This document shows positions 24,774 to 33,935 of a stretch of 64,000 nucleotides of DNA, in pieces (the first letter of the stretch is position 1; every line of letters starts with the position of its first letter). The DNA is from Paracoccus litorisediminis (lineage in GTDB: Bacteria > Pseudomonadota > Alphaproteobacteria > Rhodobacterales > Rhodobacteraceae), in NCBI RefSeq assembly GCF_009711205.1, contig NZ_WMIG01000001.1, positions 124,001-188,000 on the forward strand, written 5' to 3'. The notes beneath the pieces are model-generated. The model searched no databases and was not told where the DNA came from. It was given only the letters and a program-made list of their open reading frames with translations. The position numbers and the translations under genes were made by a program.

Positions 24774-25487
24774 TCAGGCGCGCAGCGCCAACCGATCCAC
24801 CGTACCCTCGACCACCGGATCGCGCAGGACGTAGCCCCGCCCCCAGACGGTCTCGATATGGCTTTCGCCGTTCAATACCGCGGCCAGCTTCTTGCGCAGC
24901 TTGCAGACAAAGACATCGATGATCTTCAGTTCCGGCTCGTCGAGCCCCCCGTAAAGGTGGTTCAGGAACATTTCCTTGGTCAGGGTCGTGCCCTTGCGCA
25001 GGCTGAGCAGCTCAAGGATCTGATATTCCTTGCCGGTCAGGTTGACCGGACGCCCGCCGACCTCGACCGAGCGGGCATCAAGGTTCACCACCATTTCACC
25101 GGTGCGGATAATGGACTGGCTATGGCCCTTGGCGCGGCGGATGATCGCATGAATGCGCGCGACAAGCTCTTCGCGGTTGAAGGGCTTGGTCATGTAGTCA
25201 TCTGCGCCAAAGCCGAAGCCGCGCAGCTTGCTTTCGGTATCATCCGAGCCGGTCAGGATCAGGATCGGGCTGTCGACGCGCGACATGCGGATCTGGCGCA
25301 GCACCTCCATTCCGTGCATGTCCGGCAGATCGAGATCAAGAAGGATCATGTCATAGTCATAGAGCTTGGCGAGATCGATGCCCTCCTCGCCCATATCCGT
25401 GCGATAGACATTGTAATTGGCGTGGGTCAGCATCAGCTCGATGCTGCGCGCCGTGGTCTGGTCGTCCTCGACAAGAAGGATCCGCAT
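24774..25487 (-). CDS. ctrA: Cell-cycle master response regulator CtrA
   Basis: 237 residues. The receiver domain (1-120) has the acid pair Asp8/Asp9, phosphoacceptor Asp51 ([16 protein letters not shown]), the conserved Thr79 and Lys in DDYMTKPF. The OmpR-type DNA-binding domain (about 130-225: [20 protein letters not shown], then LRKKL and VWGRGYVL) is nearly invariant in alphaproteobacterial CtrA. In Rhodobacteraceae CtrA drives motility, competence and gene-transfer-agent release rather than being essential. sciP lies 90 bases upstream on the same strand. The intergenic region carries a near-consensus CtrA box and a GANTC methylation site. Confidence 0.97.
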   Translation of the reverse strand: MRILLVEDDQTTARSIELMLTHANYNVYRTDMGEEGIDLAKLYDYDMILLDLDLPDMHGMEVLRQIRMSRVDSPILILTGSDDTESKLRGFGFGADDYMTKPFNREELVARIHAIIRRAKGHSQSIIRTGEMVVNLDARSVEVGGRPVNLTGKEYQILELLSLRKGTTLTKEMFLNHLYGGLDEPELKIIDVFVCKLRKKLAAVLNGESHIETVWGRGYVLRDPVVEGTVDRLALRA

Positions 25488-25507
25488 TTCGTTGCCCCCG
25501 TTGATCC

Positions 25508-25550
25508 GATTCCGGACAGTGTTTTCACGAAAGCGTTAATATCACGTTAC
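25508..25550. promoter_or_regulatory. ctrA promoter region: near-consensus CtrA box plus a GANTC site
   Basis: TTAA (25536-25539), seven bases, then TTAC (25547-25550) matches the CtrA consensus TTAA-N7-TTAA at seven of eight positions. It is 49 bases upstream of the ctrA ATG. GATTC at 25508-25512 is a CcrM-type GANTC site. Together these are the elements known from autoregulated ctrA promoters; binding here is inferred. Confidence 0.65.
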
Positions 25551-25577
25551 CGAAGAGCCCATCACATATAATGCAAC

Positions 25578-25853
25578 CTAAAGTTGCTTAAACTTTTGCA
25601 ACTGCGTGATTTTCAACGCATCCCTGCCGTGCCTTTCGATGGCATGGACCCAGGACGCGAACTCTTCCTCGCTCAGATCATAGCGTTCGATCACCTCGGA
25701 CCTGCTCAGCAGGCCGTGTTTGACGGCGGCAACCACCACGGCCTTGCGGCTGGCCACCCAACGCATGCCCGGGTCGGGCAGGTCGGCAAGGCTGAGGATC
25801 GTTCCATCTGGCAGGACGGCGGTGCGGGGGCCGCGCGACTTCTTGACGAACAT
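25578..25853 (-). CDS. sciP: SciP-like CtrA inhibitor (DUF1153 family)
   Basis: 91 residues, the full family length. It shows the DUF1153 helix-turn-helix pattern: VLPDGTILSLADLPDPG, then MRWVASRKAVVVAAVKHGL and DLSEEEFASWVHAIERHG. In Caulobacter SciP binds CtrA and prevents it from recruiting RNA polymerase. It lies just upstream of ctrA on the same strand, so a regulator and its antagonist are made together or in sequence. A partial CtrA box lies upstream at 25900-25914. Confidence 0.9.
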   Translation of the reverse strand: MFVKKSRGPRTAVLPDGTILSLADLPDPGMRWVASRKAVVVAAVKHGLLSRSEVIERYDLSEEEFASWVHAIERHGRDALKITQLQKFKQL

Positions 25854-25899
25854 TGCAACATTTCCTGTCTGCTACCCCTTCGTTTCTGGCAGGAAATCC

Positions 25900-25914
25900 T
25901 TAAATGCCCGTGAA
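25900..25914. promoter_or_regulatory. Possible CtrA box upstream of sciP
   Basis: TTAA-N7-TGAA matches the CtrA consensus at seven of eight positions, 47 bases upstream of the sciP start. On its own a 7/8 match is weak, since a few are expected by chance in 64 kb, but the position in front of sciP fits the known control of sciP by CtrA. Confidence 0.4.
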
Positions 25915-26023
25915 GCGCGACGGTATTCGCACCCCTCCGACCCTTGAGAATTCCGTCAATTTATCTATAAATGTTGCCAAATCCGGCGCGCCTCCCCCGC
26001 TCTGCGCCGCGAAAGGACGATCC

Positions 26024-27193
26024 ATGACAAGCCGCAATACCGCCATTCGCGCTGACGCGCAGGACACGCCATTGAATTCGCTTGGTTTTGCCAAACCTCC
26101 GGCAGAGACCCGGGTGGTTGTGGCCATGTCGGGCGGCGTGGACAGCTCGGTCGTCGCGGCGCAGCTTGCGGCTGAAGGCTATGACGTCATCGGCGTCACG
26201 CTGCAGCTTTACGACCATGGCGCGGCGCTGGCGAAAAAGGGTGCCTGCTGCGCCGGGCAGGATATCCACGACGCGCGCCGTGTCGCGGAGCGTGTAGGCT
26301 TCCCGCATTACGTCCTTGATTACGAAAACAAGTTCCGCGAATCGGTGATCGAGGAATTCGCGGACGCCTATCTGGCTGGCGCGACCCCGGTGCCCTGCAT
26401 CCGCTGCAATGAGCGGGTGAAATTCCGTGACCTGCTGCAAACCGCGCGAGAGCTTGACGCCGATTGCATGGCGACAGGTCACTATATCCGGCGCTTCGAC
26501 GGCGACAACGGGGCCGAATTGCACATGGCCGCCGACCCTGCCCGCGACCAGAGCTATTTCCTGTTCTCGACCACGGGCGAGCAACTGGACTATCTGCGCT
26601 TCCCGCTGGGCGGACTGGCCAGCAAGGCCGAAACCCGCGCTTTGGCCGCGAAGTACGGACTGGCTGTCGCGGATAAGCCCGACAGCCAGGACATCTGCTT
26701 TGTACCGAACGGCAACTATGCCAGCGTCATCGAAAAGCTGCGCCCCGGTGCAGCTGATCCGGGTGAGATCGTCGATATGGACGGCAATGTGCTGGGCCAG
26801 CATCGCGGCGTGATCCATTACACGATCGGTCAGCGCCGCGGTCTTGGCATCGGTGGCCTGGGCGATCCGCTTTACGTCGTCCGCCTTGACCCCGAGACCC
26901 GCCGCGTCATCGTCGGCCCCAAGGAAGCCCTGGCCACCAAGGTCGTCTCGGTGACCGACGTCAACTGGCTGGGCGACGAGCCCTTCGAGGCCGAAATCCC
27001 GATTATGGCCCGCATCCGCTCCACCCGCCCGCCGCGCCCGGCGATCCTGCGCCCGACCGGCAAGGGCCGGGCCGAGGTTGAGCTGCTCGACCCCGAGGAA
27101 GGCGTCAGCCCCGGTCAGGCCTGCGTGTTCTATGCGACCGAGGGCACGCGCGTCCTTGGCGGCGGCTGGATCGCGCTGCGCCGCGGCGGCTGA
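26024..27193 (+). CDS. mnmA: tRNA-specific 2-thiouridylase MnmA
   Basis: 389 residues from the ATG at 26024, which has AAGGACG upstream; an earlier in-frame ATG at 25904 would add 40 residues without family similarity. The PP-loop SGGVDSS is at residues 36-42. The sulfur-handling cysteines are Cys128 ([10 protein letters not shown]) and Cys225 ([11 protein letters not shown]). MnmA makes 2-thiouridine at position 34 of Lys, Glu and Gln tRNAs with sulfur relayed from a desulfurase. Its stop is directly next to the convergent sufE stop. Confidence 0.96.
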   Translation: MTSRNTAIRADAQDTPLNSLGFAKPPAETRVVVAMSGGVDSSVVAAQLAAEGYDVIGVTLQLYDHGAALAKKGACCAGQDIHDARRVAERVGFPHYVLDYENKFRESVIEEFADAYLAGATPVPCIRCNERVKFRDLLQTARELDADCMATGHYIRRFDGDNGAELHMAADPARDQSYFLFSTTGEQLDYLRFPLGGLASKAETRALAAKYGLAVADKPDSQDICFVPNGNYASVIEKLRPGAADPGEIVDMDGNVLGQHRGVIHYTIGQRRGLGIGGLGDPLYVVRLDPETRRVIVGPKEALATKVVSVTDVNWLGDEPFEAEIPIMARIRSTRPPRPAILRPTGKGRAEVELLDPEEGVSPGQACVFYATEGTRVLGGGWIALRRGG

Positions 27194-27601
27194 TCAGGCG
27201 TTTGCCGCCAGCAGACGGATGCGCTCGACCATGGCGCGCAGCCCGTTCGAACGCTGGGCCGACAGATGCTCCTCCAGCCCCAGCCGGCGCAATTCGGCCG
27301 GGGCATCGACTGCCCCCACCTGCCCCACCGGCACGCCCGAATAAAGCGCATGCAGGATCGCGACCAGCCCGCGCACGATCAGCGCGTCGCTGTCGCCCTG
27401 AAAGTCGAACACCCCACCCCCGATGCGCGGCATGATCCAGACCTGACTGGCGCAGCCCTCGACCTTGGTTGCGGGAACTTGCAGCGCCGGGTCCATCGCG
27501 GGCATCGCCTTGCCAAGCTCGATCACATGGCGATAGCGCTCTTCCCAGTCCTCGAGAAAATCGAAGGTCTCGGCGATTTCTTCAAAGGCAGGCGTGGCCA
27601 T
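27194..27601 (-). CDS. SufE family sulfur-acceptor protein
   Basis: 135 residues, full length. The acceptor Cys50 sits in the canonical loop KVEGCASQVW, followed by DFQGDSDALIVRGLVAILHA and the LGLEEHLSAQRSNGLRAM block. SufE takes persulfide from a SufS-type cysteine desulfurase. No suf operon is near, so it may serve a distant SufS or, given the neighbour mnmA, tRNA thiolation; the second idea is speculation. Confidence 0.93.
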   Translation of the reverse strand: MATPAFEEIAETFDFLEDWEERYRHVIELGKAMPAMDPALQVPATKVEGCASQVWIMPRIGGGVFDFQGDSDALIVRGLVAILHALYSGVPVGQVGAVDAPAELRRLGLEEHLSAQRSNGLRAMVERIRLLAANA

Positions 27602-27739
27602 CGGGCGTCCTTTCGCAACGATGCGATGTCGAGGGGGCCTTTGGCATAGCGCGTTGCCCGGCGAAGGTCAAAGAGGCTTTCGCCGCTGCCCTCTTTGCCC
27701 TATCACTCGCGGAAACTGTTAAGGAACGGGGCAGGCGGA

Positions 27740-28267
27740 ATGCGGATCAGGACCATGGCTCTCATCGGCTGCGCGACATTGATGCTGGCCGGATGCGGGC
27801 GCTTTGGCGACAGCATGGGGGACAGCGCGGGCGACAGCAGCTGGAACCCGACGACATGGTTCGGGTCGAGCCAGCCCAAAAGCCTTGAGCCCGAAGGCGG
27901 CTACCCCACCACCACGCAGGACAATCGCAGCGGCATCGCCTATATCTCGGGCGCCAAATGGGAGCCGATGTATGAAGGCCGTCTTCTGGTCGTGACCGGC
28001 CTGCCGGCAACCAAGGGCTGGTGGAACGCCGCGCTGATCACCGAGGAACCCATGCCGCGCGGCCGTATCCGCGCCGATGACATGGGCGTGCTGCGGCTGC
28101 GCTTCGTGGCCTATCCGCCACTCAAGGACAGCGCCGCCGCACGCAGCGCGCCGAACCCGGCCAGCGACACGATCACTGTCGGCCTGACCATCCCGAAAGA
28201 GGCCCTGTCGGGTATCAATCAGGTCGTCATCAGTGGCGCTGGAAATGTCGTCACGCTGAACAAATGA
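27740..28267 (+). CDS. Conserved lipoprotein
   Basis: 175 residues from the ATG at 27740 (GGCGGA upstream); a second ATG at 27755 is also possible. The signal peptide ends in lipobox LMLAGC. The mature protein starts with a Gly/Asp/Ser-rich linker (GDSMGDSAGDS), then a compact beta-rich domain with WEPMYEGRLLVVTGLPATKG and VLRLRFVAYPP. Proteins of this kind are common in Rhodobacteraceae, but I do not know a function. It ends at a strong terminator. Confidence 0.8.
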   Translation: MRIRTMALIGCATLMLAGCGRFGDSMGDSAGDSSWNPTTWFGSSQPKSLEPEGGYPTTTQDNRSGIAYISGAKWEPMYEGRLLVVTGLPATKGWWNAALITEEPMPRGRIRADDMGVLRLRFVAYPPLKDSAAARSAPNPASDTITVGLTIPKEALSGINQVVISGAGNVVTLNK

Positions 28268-28268
28268 A

Positions 28269-28293
28269 AAAGGGCGCCGCAAGGGCGCCCTTT
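28269..28293 (+). terminator. Bidirectional intrinsic terminator
   Basis: AAAGGGCGC/GCGCCCTTT forms a nine-pair stem with T and A runs on both sides. It lies between the convergent lipoprotein and GNAT genes and can serve both. Confidence 0.85.
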
Positions 28294-28310
28294 CCATTTC
28301 CGGCTGAGCC

Positions 28311-28859
28311 TCAGCCCATCTTGCGCAGATAGGTCCAGGTCGGCACGCGGGCATTGCGTGCGACCGACCAGCTTTCGGCATCGCCCAGATATTCGAAACC
28401 GCAATTGGTCAGCACCCGGGCCGAGCCGGGATTGTCCTGAAACGCTTCGGCAAACAGGGTACGCGAACGATGAGGGTTGGCCGCGACAAGGGCCGCAACG
28501 GCCTCGGTCGCGAAACCGGTGTTCCAGAAGCCTGCGCCCACCCAGAAACCCAGCTCGGACTGGTCCGGCTCGATCCGGGTCAGAGAGACCACGCCCAGAA
28601 GCTCGGCCAGCTGTTTGCTGGAGCCGTCGATGGCCCAGACATCCTCGTCCCGGCCCTCGGCCATAGCGCGGTTGACATAGGCCTCGGCCGCGCCCGGCGG
28701 CAGCGGATGCGGAATCGAGCGCGTGCCTTCGGCCACGCGGCGATCCTGGGTGTAATGCGCGATCAATCCCGCATCCGACCGCCGCAGCGGACGCAACGCG
28801 AAACGCTCCGTCGCGATCTCGGCCTGCGTCAGCAGCTCCGGCGCGATCAGGTCATTCAT
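28311..28859 (-). CDS. GNAT acetyltransferase, RimJ/RimL type
   Basis: 182 residues. The fold runs from TERFALRPLRRSDAGLIAHY through LGFWVGAGFWNTGFATEAVA (the acetyl-CoA-binding loop region) to FAEAFQDNPGSARVLTNCGF. This is the ribosomal-protein alanine acetyltransferase-like subgroup, acting on the N termini or amines of proteins or small molecules. It lies downstream of rplU-rpmA on the same strand, where many alphaproteobacteria keep a GNAT between rpmA and obgE; obgE is not here. Confidence 0.88.
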   Translation of the reverse strand: MNDLIAPELLTQAEIATERFALRPLRRSDAGLIAHYTQDRRVAEGTRSIPHPLPPGAAEAYVNRAMAEGRDEDVWAIDGSSKQLAELLGVVSLTRIEPDQSELGFWVGAGFWNTGFATEAVAALVAANPHRSRTLFAEAFQDNPGSARVLTNCGFEYLGDAESWSVARNARVPTWTYLRKMG

Positions 28860-28915
28860 CGGTCCTTCCTCCCTCGTACTCTAAATTCATCTAGGCACTC
28901 CCCGGAAATGCGGAA

Positions 28916-28939
28916 GGGGACCGGCTTTCGCCGATCCCC
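28916..28939 (-). terminator. Hairpin between rpmA and the GNAT gene
   Basis: On the minus strand, GGGGATCGGC/GCCGGTCCCC forms a ten-pair stem (one G-U) around GAAA, about 32 bases past the rpmA stop. No clear T run follows, so it may be a weak terminator or a processing site. Confidence 0.45.
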
Positions 28940-28970
28940 CTAATTTTGACACCGTGGTGTTAAAATCGGC

Positions 28971-29243
28971 TTATTCGGCAGCCTCGAGATTGGCCGGCAG
29001 CACGGAAATGTAGGTGCGGCCCTTGAGGCCCTTGCGGAAAGTCACCTTGCCGTCGGTCAGCGCGAACAGGGTATGATCGCGGCCCATGCCGACATTGGCG
29101 CCAGCCCACCAGGTGGTGCCGCGCTGACGAACGATGATGTTGCCTGCGATGGCGGCCTGGCCACCGAACAGTTTCACGCCAAGACGACGACCAGCCGAGT
29201 CGCGACCGTTGCGGGACGAACCGCCTGCTTTTTTATGTGCCAT
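28971..29243 (-). CDS. rpmA: 50S ribosomal protein L27
   Basis: 90 residues with the family start [20 protein letters not shown], then [20 protein letters not shown]. The N-terminal tail reaches the peptidyl-transferase centre. It is 12 bases downstream of rplU and forms its usual pair. Confidence 0.98.
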   Translation of the reverse strand: MAHKKAGGSSRNGRDSAGRRLGVKLFGGQAAIAGNIIVRQRGTTWWAGANVGMGRDHTLFALTDGKVTFRKGLKGRTYISVLPANLEAAE

Positions 29244-29255
29244 GGGTCACTCTCC

Positions 29256-29636
29256 TCAGTTGGCGGTTACGGCGTCGTGACGGCGTGCAAGACGCGCACC
29301 GACAGCAACTTTGACGTCCGATTTCTCGGCACCTTTCTCCAGCAGCTCGGTGATGCGAACCAGCGTCAGTTGCTGACGGTGGCCACGGGTGCGCTGCGAC
29401 GAGTGCTTCCGGCGGCGTTTGACATAGGTGATGACCTTGTCAGCCTTGATGTTGTCGATGACTTCGGCTTGCACAGCCGCGCCAGCAACCAGCGGAGCGC
29501 CGACGGTCGAACCGATCATCAGAACTTCGTTGAACTGGATCTTGTCACCAGCTTCGGCGTTCAGTTTTTCGACGCGCACGACATCACCGGCTTGAACCCG
29601 GTACTGCTTGCCGCCCGTCTTGAGAACTGCGAACAT
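29256..29636 (-). CDS. rplU: 50S ribosomal protein L21
   Basis: 126 residues from the ATG at 29636 (AAGGAAAG upstream), starting FAVLKTGGKQYRVQAGDVVR. The L21 core ends at about residue 100 with YVKRRRKHSSQRTRGHRQQL; a further 25 residues form an alphaproteobacterial C-terminal extension. The frame continues upstream to 29759 without similarity. The roughly 120-base leader may carry regulatory structure, but I cannot identify a known motif. Confidence 0.97.
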   Translation of the reverse strand: MFAVLKTGGKQYRVQAGDVVRVEKLNAEAGDKIQFNEVLMIGSTVGAPLVAGAAVQAEVIDNIKADKVITYVKRRRKHSSQRTRGHRQQLTLVRITELLEKGAEKSDVKVAVGARLARRHDAVTAN

Positions 29637-29850
29637 TCCGTCTTTCCTTGCTTCCATCGCGTCCTGCGGCCCCTGCGTGGCAGGTGTTCGTCGGGTCCTT
29701 GACCCGCCTTCGGACAGCGCACCCGCATATCGGGTGAGATTAAAATAACGCACCGGCAACGGGGGATACCCGGCCGGTCGCGGTCATATGGCGGATTCGA
29801 TGGGAAAAGTCAACCGGATTGCGGCCTGTCGCCGCAATCCTTCGGGTGGC

Positions 29851-31200
29851 TCAGACCAGCAGTTCGCCGGCCAGCGAATTCGCCGCGCTATGGGTGATGC
29901 GGACGCGAACCAGATCGCCGACCTTGGCCTGCGGCGCCTCGACAAAGACGGCATGCAGGTAATCGGACTTGCCGACCATCTGACCCTCGTTGCGGCCCGG
30001 CTTTTCGAACAGCACGCTTACCTCGCGCCCGACCATGCTTTCCTGCACGGCCTTTTGCTGGCTCGACAGCAGCGCCTGAAGTTCCTGCAGACGGGCATCG
30101 GCGACATCGCTGTCGACCTCGGGGCGGTCATAGGCGGGCGTGCCCGGACGCGGCGAATACTTGAAGCTGAAGGCGGTGCCGAAATTGACCCGCGCCACCA
30201 GATCCAGCGTGTCGCGGTGATCCTGATCGGTTTCGCCGGGGAAACCCACGATGAAGTCCGAGGTCAGCAGGATATCCGGGCGCGCCTCGCGGATACGGTC
30301 GATCAGGCGCAGATACTGATCCACCGTATGCTTGCGGTTCATCGCCTTGAGGATACGGTTCGACCCCGACTGCACCGGCAGATGCAGATAGGGCATCAGC
30401 TTGGGTTCGGACCGATGGGCCTCGATCAGGTCATCGGCCATGTCGTTGGGGTGGCTGGTGGTGTAGCGGATGCGGTCCAGCCCGTCGATCTCGGCCATGG
30501 CGCGGATCAGGCGGCCAAAGCCCCATTCGCCGCCCTGACCTTCAAGGGATGGGCCTTCGCCATGCCAGCCGTTGACGTTCTGACCCAGCAGCGTGATCTC
30601 GCGCACGCCACGCGACACCAGATCGTGGGCCTCGCGCAGGATGCGGTCGACGGGACGGCTGACCTCGGCCCCGCGGGTATAGGGCACGACGCAGAAGGCG
30701 CAGAACTTGTCGCAACCTTCCTGCACCGTCAGGAAGGCCGCAGGCGCGCGGCGGGTGGCGGCGGGTTTGGGCAGATGCTCGAACTTGTCCTCGGCCGGGA
30801 ATTCGGTATCGACACCCCGACCCGCGCGGGCCATGGCGGGCAGGCGATGATAGGCCTGCGGGCCGACGACCAGATCGACGATCGGCATCCGGCGCTGGAT
30901 TTCCGCACCCTCGGCCTGCGCCACGCAGCCCGCGACGCCGATCTTCAGGTCGGGACGTTCGGCCTTGAGCGGCTTCAGGCGGCCAAGATCCGAATACAGC
31001 TTCTCGGCGGCCTTTTCGCGGATATGGCAGGTGTTGAGCAGAACCATGTCGGCTTCCGACTGGTTCTCGGTCAGGACATAGCCCTCGGCCCCCATGGCCT
31101 CGGCCATGCGCTGGCTGTCATAGACGTTCATCTGGCAGCCGTAAGTCTTGATGAAGAGCTTCTTGGCCGCCGAAACGGGGGTGCTGGCTTGGTCGGTCAT
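29851..31200 (-). CDS. miaB: tRNA-2-methylthio-N6-isopentenyladenosine synthase MiaB
   Basis: 449 residues from the ATG at 31200. The N-terminal UPF0004 cluster uses the cysteines of [23 protein letters not shown] and [12 protein letters not shown]. The radical-SAM cluster is [15 protein letters not shown]. The C-terminal TRAM domain (about 385-449) ends in [15 protein letters not shown]. The enzyme thiomethylates A37 of tRNAs reading codons starting with U. It is usually next to phoH-ybeY; in this genome those genes lie 20 kb away. It is divergent from the TfoX-C gene. Confidence 0.97.
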   Translation of the reverse strand: MTDQASTPVSAAKKLFIKTYGCQMNVYDSQRMAEAMGAEGYVLTENQSEADMVLLNTCHIREKAAEKLYSDLGRLKPLKAERPDLKIGVAGCVAQAEGAEIQRRMPIVDLVVGPQAYHRLPAMARAGRGVDTEFPAEDKFEHLPKPAATRRAPAAFLTVQEGCDKFCAFCVVPYTRGAEVSRPVDRILREAHDLVSRGVREITLLGQNVNGWHGEGPSLEGQGGEWGFGRLIRAMAEIDGLDRIRYTTSHPNDMADDLIEAHRSEPKLMPYLHLPVQSGSNRILKAMNRKHTVDQYLRLIDRIREARPDILLTSDFIVGFPGETDQDHRDTLDLVARVNFGTAFSFKYSPRPGTPAYDRPEVDSDVADARLQELQALLSSQQKAVQESMVGREVSVLFEKPGRNEGQMVGKSDYLHAVFVEAPQAKVGDLVRVRITHSAANSLAGELLV

Positions 31201-31267
31201 GCCGTGCTGTCCTTGGAGTTCCGGCGCTGATACAGGAAAGCTCAAGCTTTGGAAAGTCTGGGCGCGA

Positions 31268-31609
31268 ATGAGTGATCTGACCGACATCTCCAATATCGGC
31301 CCTGCTACCGCCAAGGCCCTGATCGCCGCCGGAATTCCCGATGCGGTCACCCTGCGCCGCATGGGTGCGCATGAGGCCTATCGCGCCCTGCTTGCCAGCG
31401 GCGAGCGTCCGCATTTCATCGGCTATTACGTCCTGCACATGGCGCTTCAGGGCCGCCCGTGGAACGATTGCCGCGGCGGCGAGAAGACCGCCCTGCGCGG
31501 CCATTTCGACGCGCTGGTCGGTGAGGTCCGCGGCCCCGTCCTGACAGGAATCGACGCCGCCCTGCGCGAGATCGGGCTGATTGCGCCTCAGTCCAGCTCG
31601 CGCAGCTGA
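31268..31609 (+). CDS. TfoX/Sxy C-terminal domain protein
   Basis: 113 residues from the ATG at 31268. The domain starts [18 protein letters not shown], a helix-hairpin-helix-like motif, then [20 protein letters not shown] and [11 protein letters not shown]. This is the C-terminal half of TfoX/Sxy competence regulators; stand-alone C-terminal domains are common in alphaproteobacteria and their role is not settled. No ribosome-binding site is obvious. Its 3' end overlaps the convergent 31588 gene by 22 bases. Confidence 0.8.
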   Translation: MSDLTDISNIGPATAKALIAAGIPDAVTLRRMGAHEAYRALLASGERPHFIGYYVLHMALQGRPWNDCRGGEKTALRGHFDALVGEVRGPVLTGIDAALREIGLIAPQSSSRS

Positions 31610-32034
31610 CGGCCAAGGAAGCGCGCGGCGCGGCGCCAGCCTTCGTCATTGTCGCCGCGAAAATTCAGCTCGCGATGCGCGATCAGCTTTTGCGCTTTCA
31701 CGTCCATCAGGTCGGTAAAGATCTGAAGGATCAGCGTGCTGGATTTCTGCACCACGATGAACAGCCCGCGATCGGCCGATTTCGCCGCCAGCAGGTCCAT
31801 CAGGCAGGCCGGTGTTTCGCGCGGACAGGCGGCGGCGACCTCCTCGGGGGAAACCAGCGTGCCATTCAGATCGGCGGCCAGCGACTCGGCAAAGGCCCGC
31901 TGGCGGCGGGCATGGGCCTCGCTTTGGTCCAGCGCCTCCTTGGAGGTATCGAGCAGCTTGACCGGCAGGACATACAGCCCCTCGGCACAGGCAAGCCCCG
32001 GCAGAAGCGCCAAGGCAAACAGAAATCCCCGCAT
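31588..32034 (-). CDS. Secreted protein, possibly DUF2380/DUF3280-like
   Basis: 148 residues from the ATG at 32034; a longer frame to 32094 adds a non-signal extension. Residues 1-17 are a Sec signal peptide (FLFALALLPGLACA). The mature part has LYVLPVKLLDTSKE, a Cys pair in AACPRETPACLMDLL and LILQIFTDLMDVKAQKL. This resembles the DUF2380/DUF3280 type of periplasmic proteins seen in methylotrophic alphaproteobacteria, but the assignment is weak. Function unknown. Confidence 0.7.
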   Translation of the reverse strand: MRGFLFALALLPGLACAEGLYVLPVKLLDTSKEALDQSEAHARRQRAFAESLAADLNGTLVSPEEVAAACPRETPACLMDLLAAKSADRGLFIVVQKSSTLILQIFTDLMDVKAQKLIAHRELNFRGDNDEGWRRAARFLGRQLRELD

Positions 32035-32177
32035 GATGACCCTCCCCAGCAGGGCCAATCTGCGCTGCATGCACCCCTTGGGCAAGCGCGACAATCGTCT
32101 GGACTGCCCGCGACCATTGAACCGTTTTCCGCGCCCGGCTAGCCTGCCTGCAACCCTGAAACACGGAGGCTGACACC

Positions 32178-33539
32178 ATGAACCAACCGCAAAGCTGGGA
32201 AGCGCGGGCCGAGGAGTATTCGCTCTATGGCTTCACCGACATGCCGTCAGTCCACCAGCGGGGCACGGTCGTCATCACCCATGGCGAGGGGCCCTATATC
32301 GTCGATGTCCATGGCCGCCGCTATCTGGATGCGAATTCGGGCCTGTGGAACATGGTCGCGGGCTTTGACCACAAGGGCATGATCGAGGCCGCCAAGGCGC
32401 AATATGAACGCTTCCCCGGCTATCATTCCTTCTTTGGCCGCATGTCCGACCAGACGGTGATGCTGTCGGAAAAGCTGGTCGAGGTCTCGCCCTTTGCGAC
32501 GGGCAAGGTGTTCTATACCAACTCGGGTTCCGAGGCGAATGACACCATGGTCAAGATTCTGTGGTTCCTGCATGCTGCCGAGGGCAAGCCGCAAAGGCGC
32601 AAGATCCTGACCCGCTGGAACGCCTATCACGGCGTCACCGCCGTTTCCGCCAGCATGACCGGCAAGCCCTATAACTCGGTCTTCGGGCTGCCGCTGCCCG
32701 GCTTCATCCACCTAACCTGCCCGCATTACTGGCGCTTTGGCGAGGCGGGCGAGACCGAGGAGCAATTCGTGCAGCGCCTTGCGCGCGAGTTGGACGAAAC
32801 CATCGCGCGTGAGGGTGCCGACACCATCGCAGGTTTCTTCGCCGAGCCGGTAATGGGCGCGGGCGGCGTCATCCCCCCGGCCAAGGGCTATTTTCAGGCG
32901 ATCCTGCCGATCCTGCGCAAATACGACATCCCGATGATCTCGGATGAGGTCATCTGCGGCTTCGGGCGCACCGGCAATACCTGGGGCGCGCAGACCTACG
33001 ACTATACGCCCGACGCGATCATCTCATCCAAGAACCTGACGGCGGGCTTCTTCCCGATGGGCGCGGTGATCCTGGGCGGGGAATTGGCCAAGCGGGTGCA
33101 GGCCGCGGTCGAGGCGATCGAGGAATTCCCTCATGGCTTCACCGCCTCGGGCCACCCGGTCGGCTGCGCCATCGCGCTGAAGGCGATCGACGTGGTGATG
33201 AACGAGGGGCTGGCCGAGAACGTCAAACGCCTTGCCCCGCGCTTCGAGGAGGGGCTGCAACGCCTCGCCCAGAAACCCAATATCGGCGAATATCGCGGCG
33301 TGGGCTTCATGTGGGCGCTGGAAGCGGTCAAGGACAAGGCGACCAAGACCCCCTTCGACGGGGCGCTTTCGGTCAGCGAGCGCATCGCCAATACCTGCAC
33401 CGATCTGGGGCTGATCTGCCGCCCGCTGGGTCAGTCGGTGGTGCTGTGCCCGCCCTTCATCATGACCGAGGGCCAGATGGATGAGATGTTCGAGAAGCTG
33501 GAAAAGGCGCTCGACAAGGTCTTTGCCGAAGTGGCCTGA
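32178..33539 (+). CDS. Class III omega-aminotransferase, pyruvate-dependent
   Basis: 453 residues. PLP-binding residues are in YTNSGSEANDTM (115-124), Asp256 in MISDEVICGFGR, and Lys285 in IISSKNLTAGFF. From memory the protein is very close to the Paracoccus denitrificans omega-transaminase, with the lysine at the same number, which is a main reason for assigning the window to Paracoccus. The enzyme moves amino groups from amines (omega-amino acids, putrescine or aromatic amines) to pyruvate. It has its own promoter space of about 140 bases and shares a hairpin at 33547-33570 with the convergent gene. Confidence 0.93.
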   Translation: MNQPQSWEARAEEYSLYGFTDMPSVHQRGTVVITHGEGPYIVDVHGRRYLDANSGLWNMVAGFDHKGMIEAAKAQYERFPGYHSFFGRMSDQTVMLSEKLVEVSPFATGKVFYTNSGSEANDTMVKILWFLHAAEGKPQRRKILTRWNAYHGVTAVSASMTGKPYNSVFGLPLPGFIHLTCPHYWRFGEAGETEEQFVQRLARELDETIAREGADTIAGFFAEPVMGAGGVIPPAKGYFQAILPILRKYDIPMISDEVICGFGRTGNTWGAQTYDYTPDAIISSKNLTAGFFPMGAVILGGELAKRVQAAVEAIEEFPHGFTASGHPVGCAIALKAIDVVMNEGLAENVKRLAPRFEEGLQRLAQKPNIGEYRGVGFMWALEAVKDKATKTPFDGALSVSERIANTCTDLGLICRPLGQSVVLCPPFIMTEGQMDEMFEKLEKALDKVFAEVA

Positions 33540-33546
33540 CCAAAAC

Positions 33547-33570
33547 GGGCGATCCTACCAAGGATCGCCC
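33547..33570 (-). terminator. Hairpin between convergent genes
   Basis: GGGCGATCCT/AGGATCGCCC forms a ten-pair stem with loop ACCA. Read on the minus strand it is followed by GTTTTGG, and it contains the stop codon of the DUF3572 gene. It can also protect the aminotransferase mRNA end. Confidence 0.55.
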
Positions 33571-33824
33571 CCACCCAGCACGGCGCGGGCCATGACCACG
33601 CGCTGCGGCTGAATGCCGGCGCTGGCCGCAAAATCCAGCACGCGCTGATCCTGTTCCAGCAGGAAATCCAGCACGAATTGCGCGAATTCCGGTCGCCCGG
33701 CCATGGCACGCAGCCCCGCCACATCGGTCCCCGACTGCGCCAGCAGTTCCGAGACCATCTCGGCATCCCCGGCTATGTGCTGAAAGCCCTGATCGGCAAT
33801 GTCGCGCGCCTCGGAAATCTGCAT
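33555..33824 (-). CDS. DUF3572 family protein
   Basis: 89 residues, all helical, with FQHIAGDAEMVSELLAQSG and FVLDFLLEQDQRVLDFAASA, the DUF3572 pattern. In other alphaproteobacteria this small protein gene lies next to divK-pleD. Here it is divergent from the PleD-like cyclase gene, 111 bases apart, keeping that link. No biochemical function is known. Confidence 0.82.
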   Translation of the reverse strand: MQISEARDIADQGFQHIAGDAEMVSELLAQSGTDVAGLRAMAGRPEFAQFVLDFLLEQDQRVLDFAASAGIQPQRVVMARAVLGGGDPW

Positions 33825-33935
33825 TCCATCCTCATGATTTTATGACTTGCTGCCGGGAATACCCCGACGTGAAACCGTTTATTAACCAATATCCACGCAA
33901 GATGCGGACGTGGCAGCTGGTGTAAAGAACAACAC

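Noticed and set aside
28960..28974. TTAA-N7-TTAT resembling a CtrA box
   Set aside because: It overlaps the rpmA stop codon and is over 100 bases from any start; a few 7/8 matches are expected by chance in this length.
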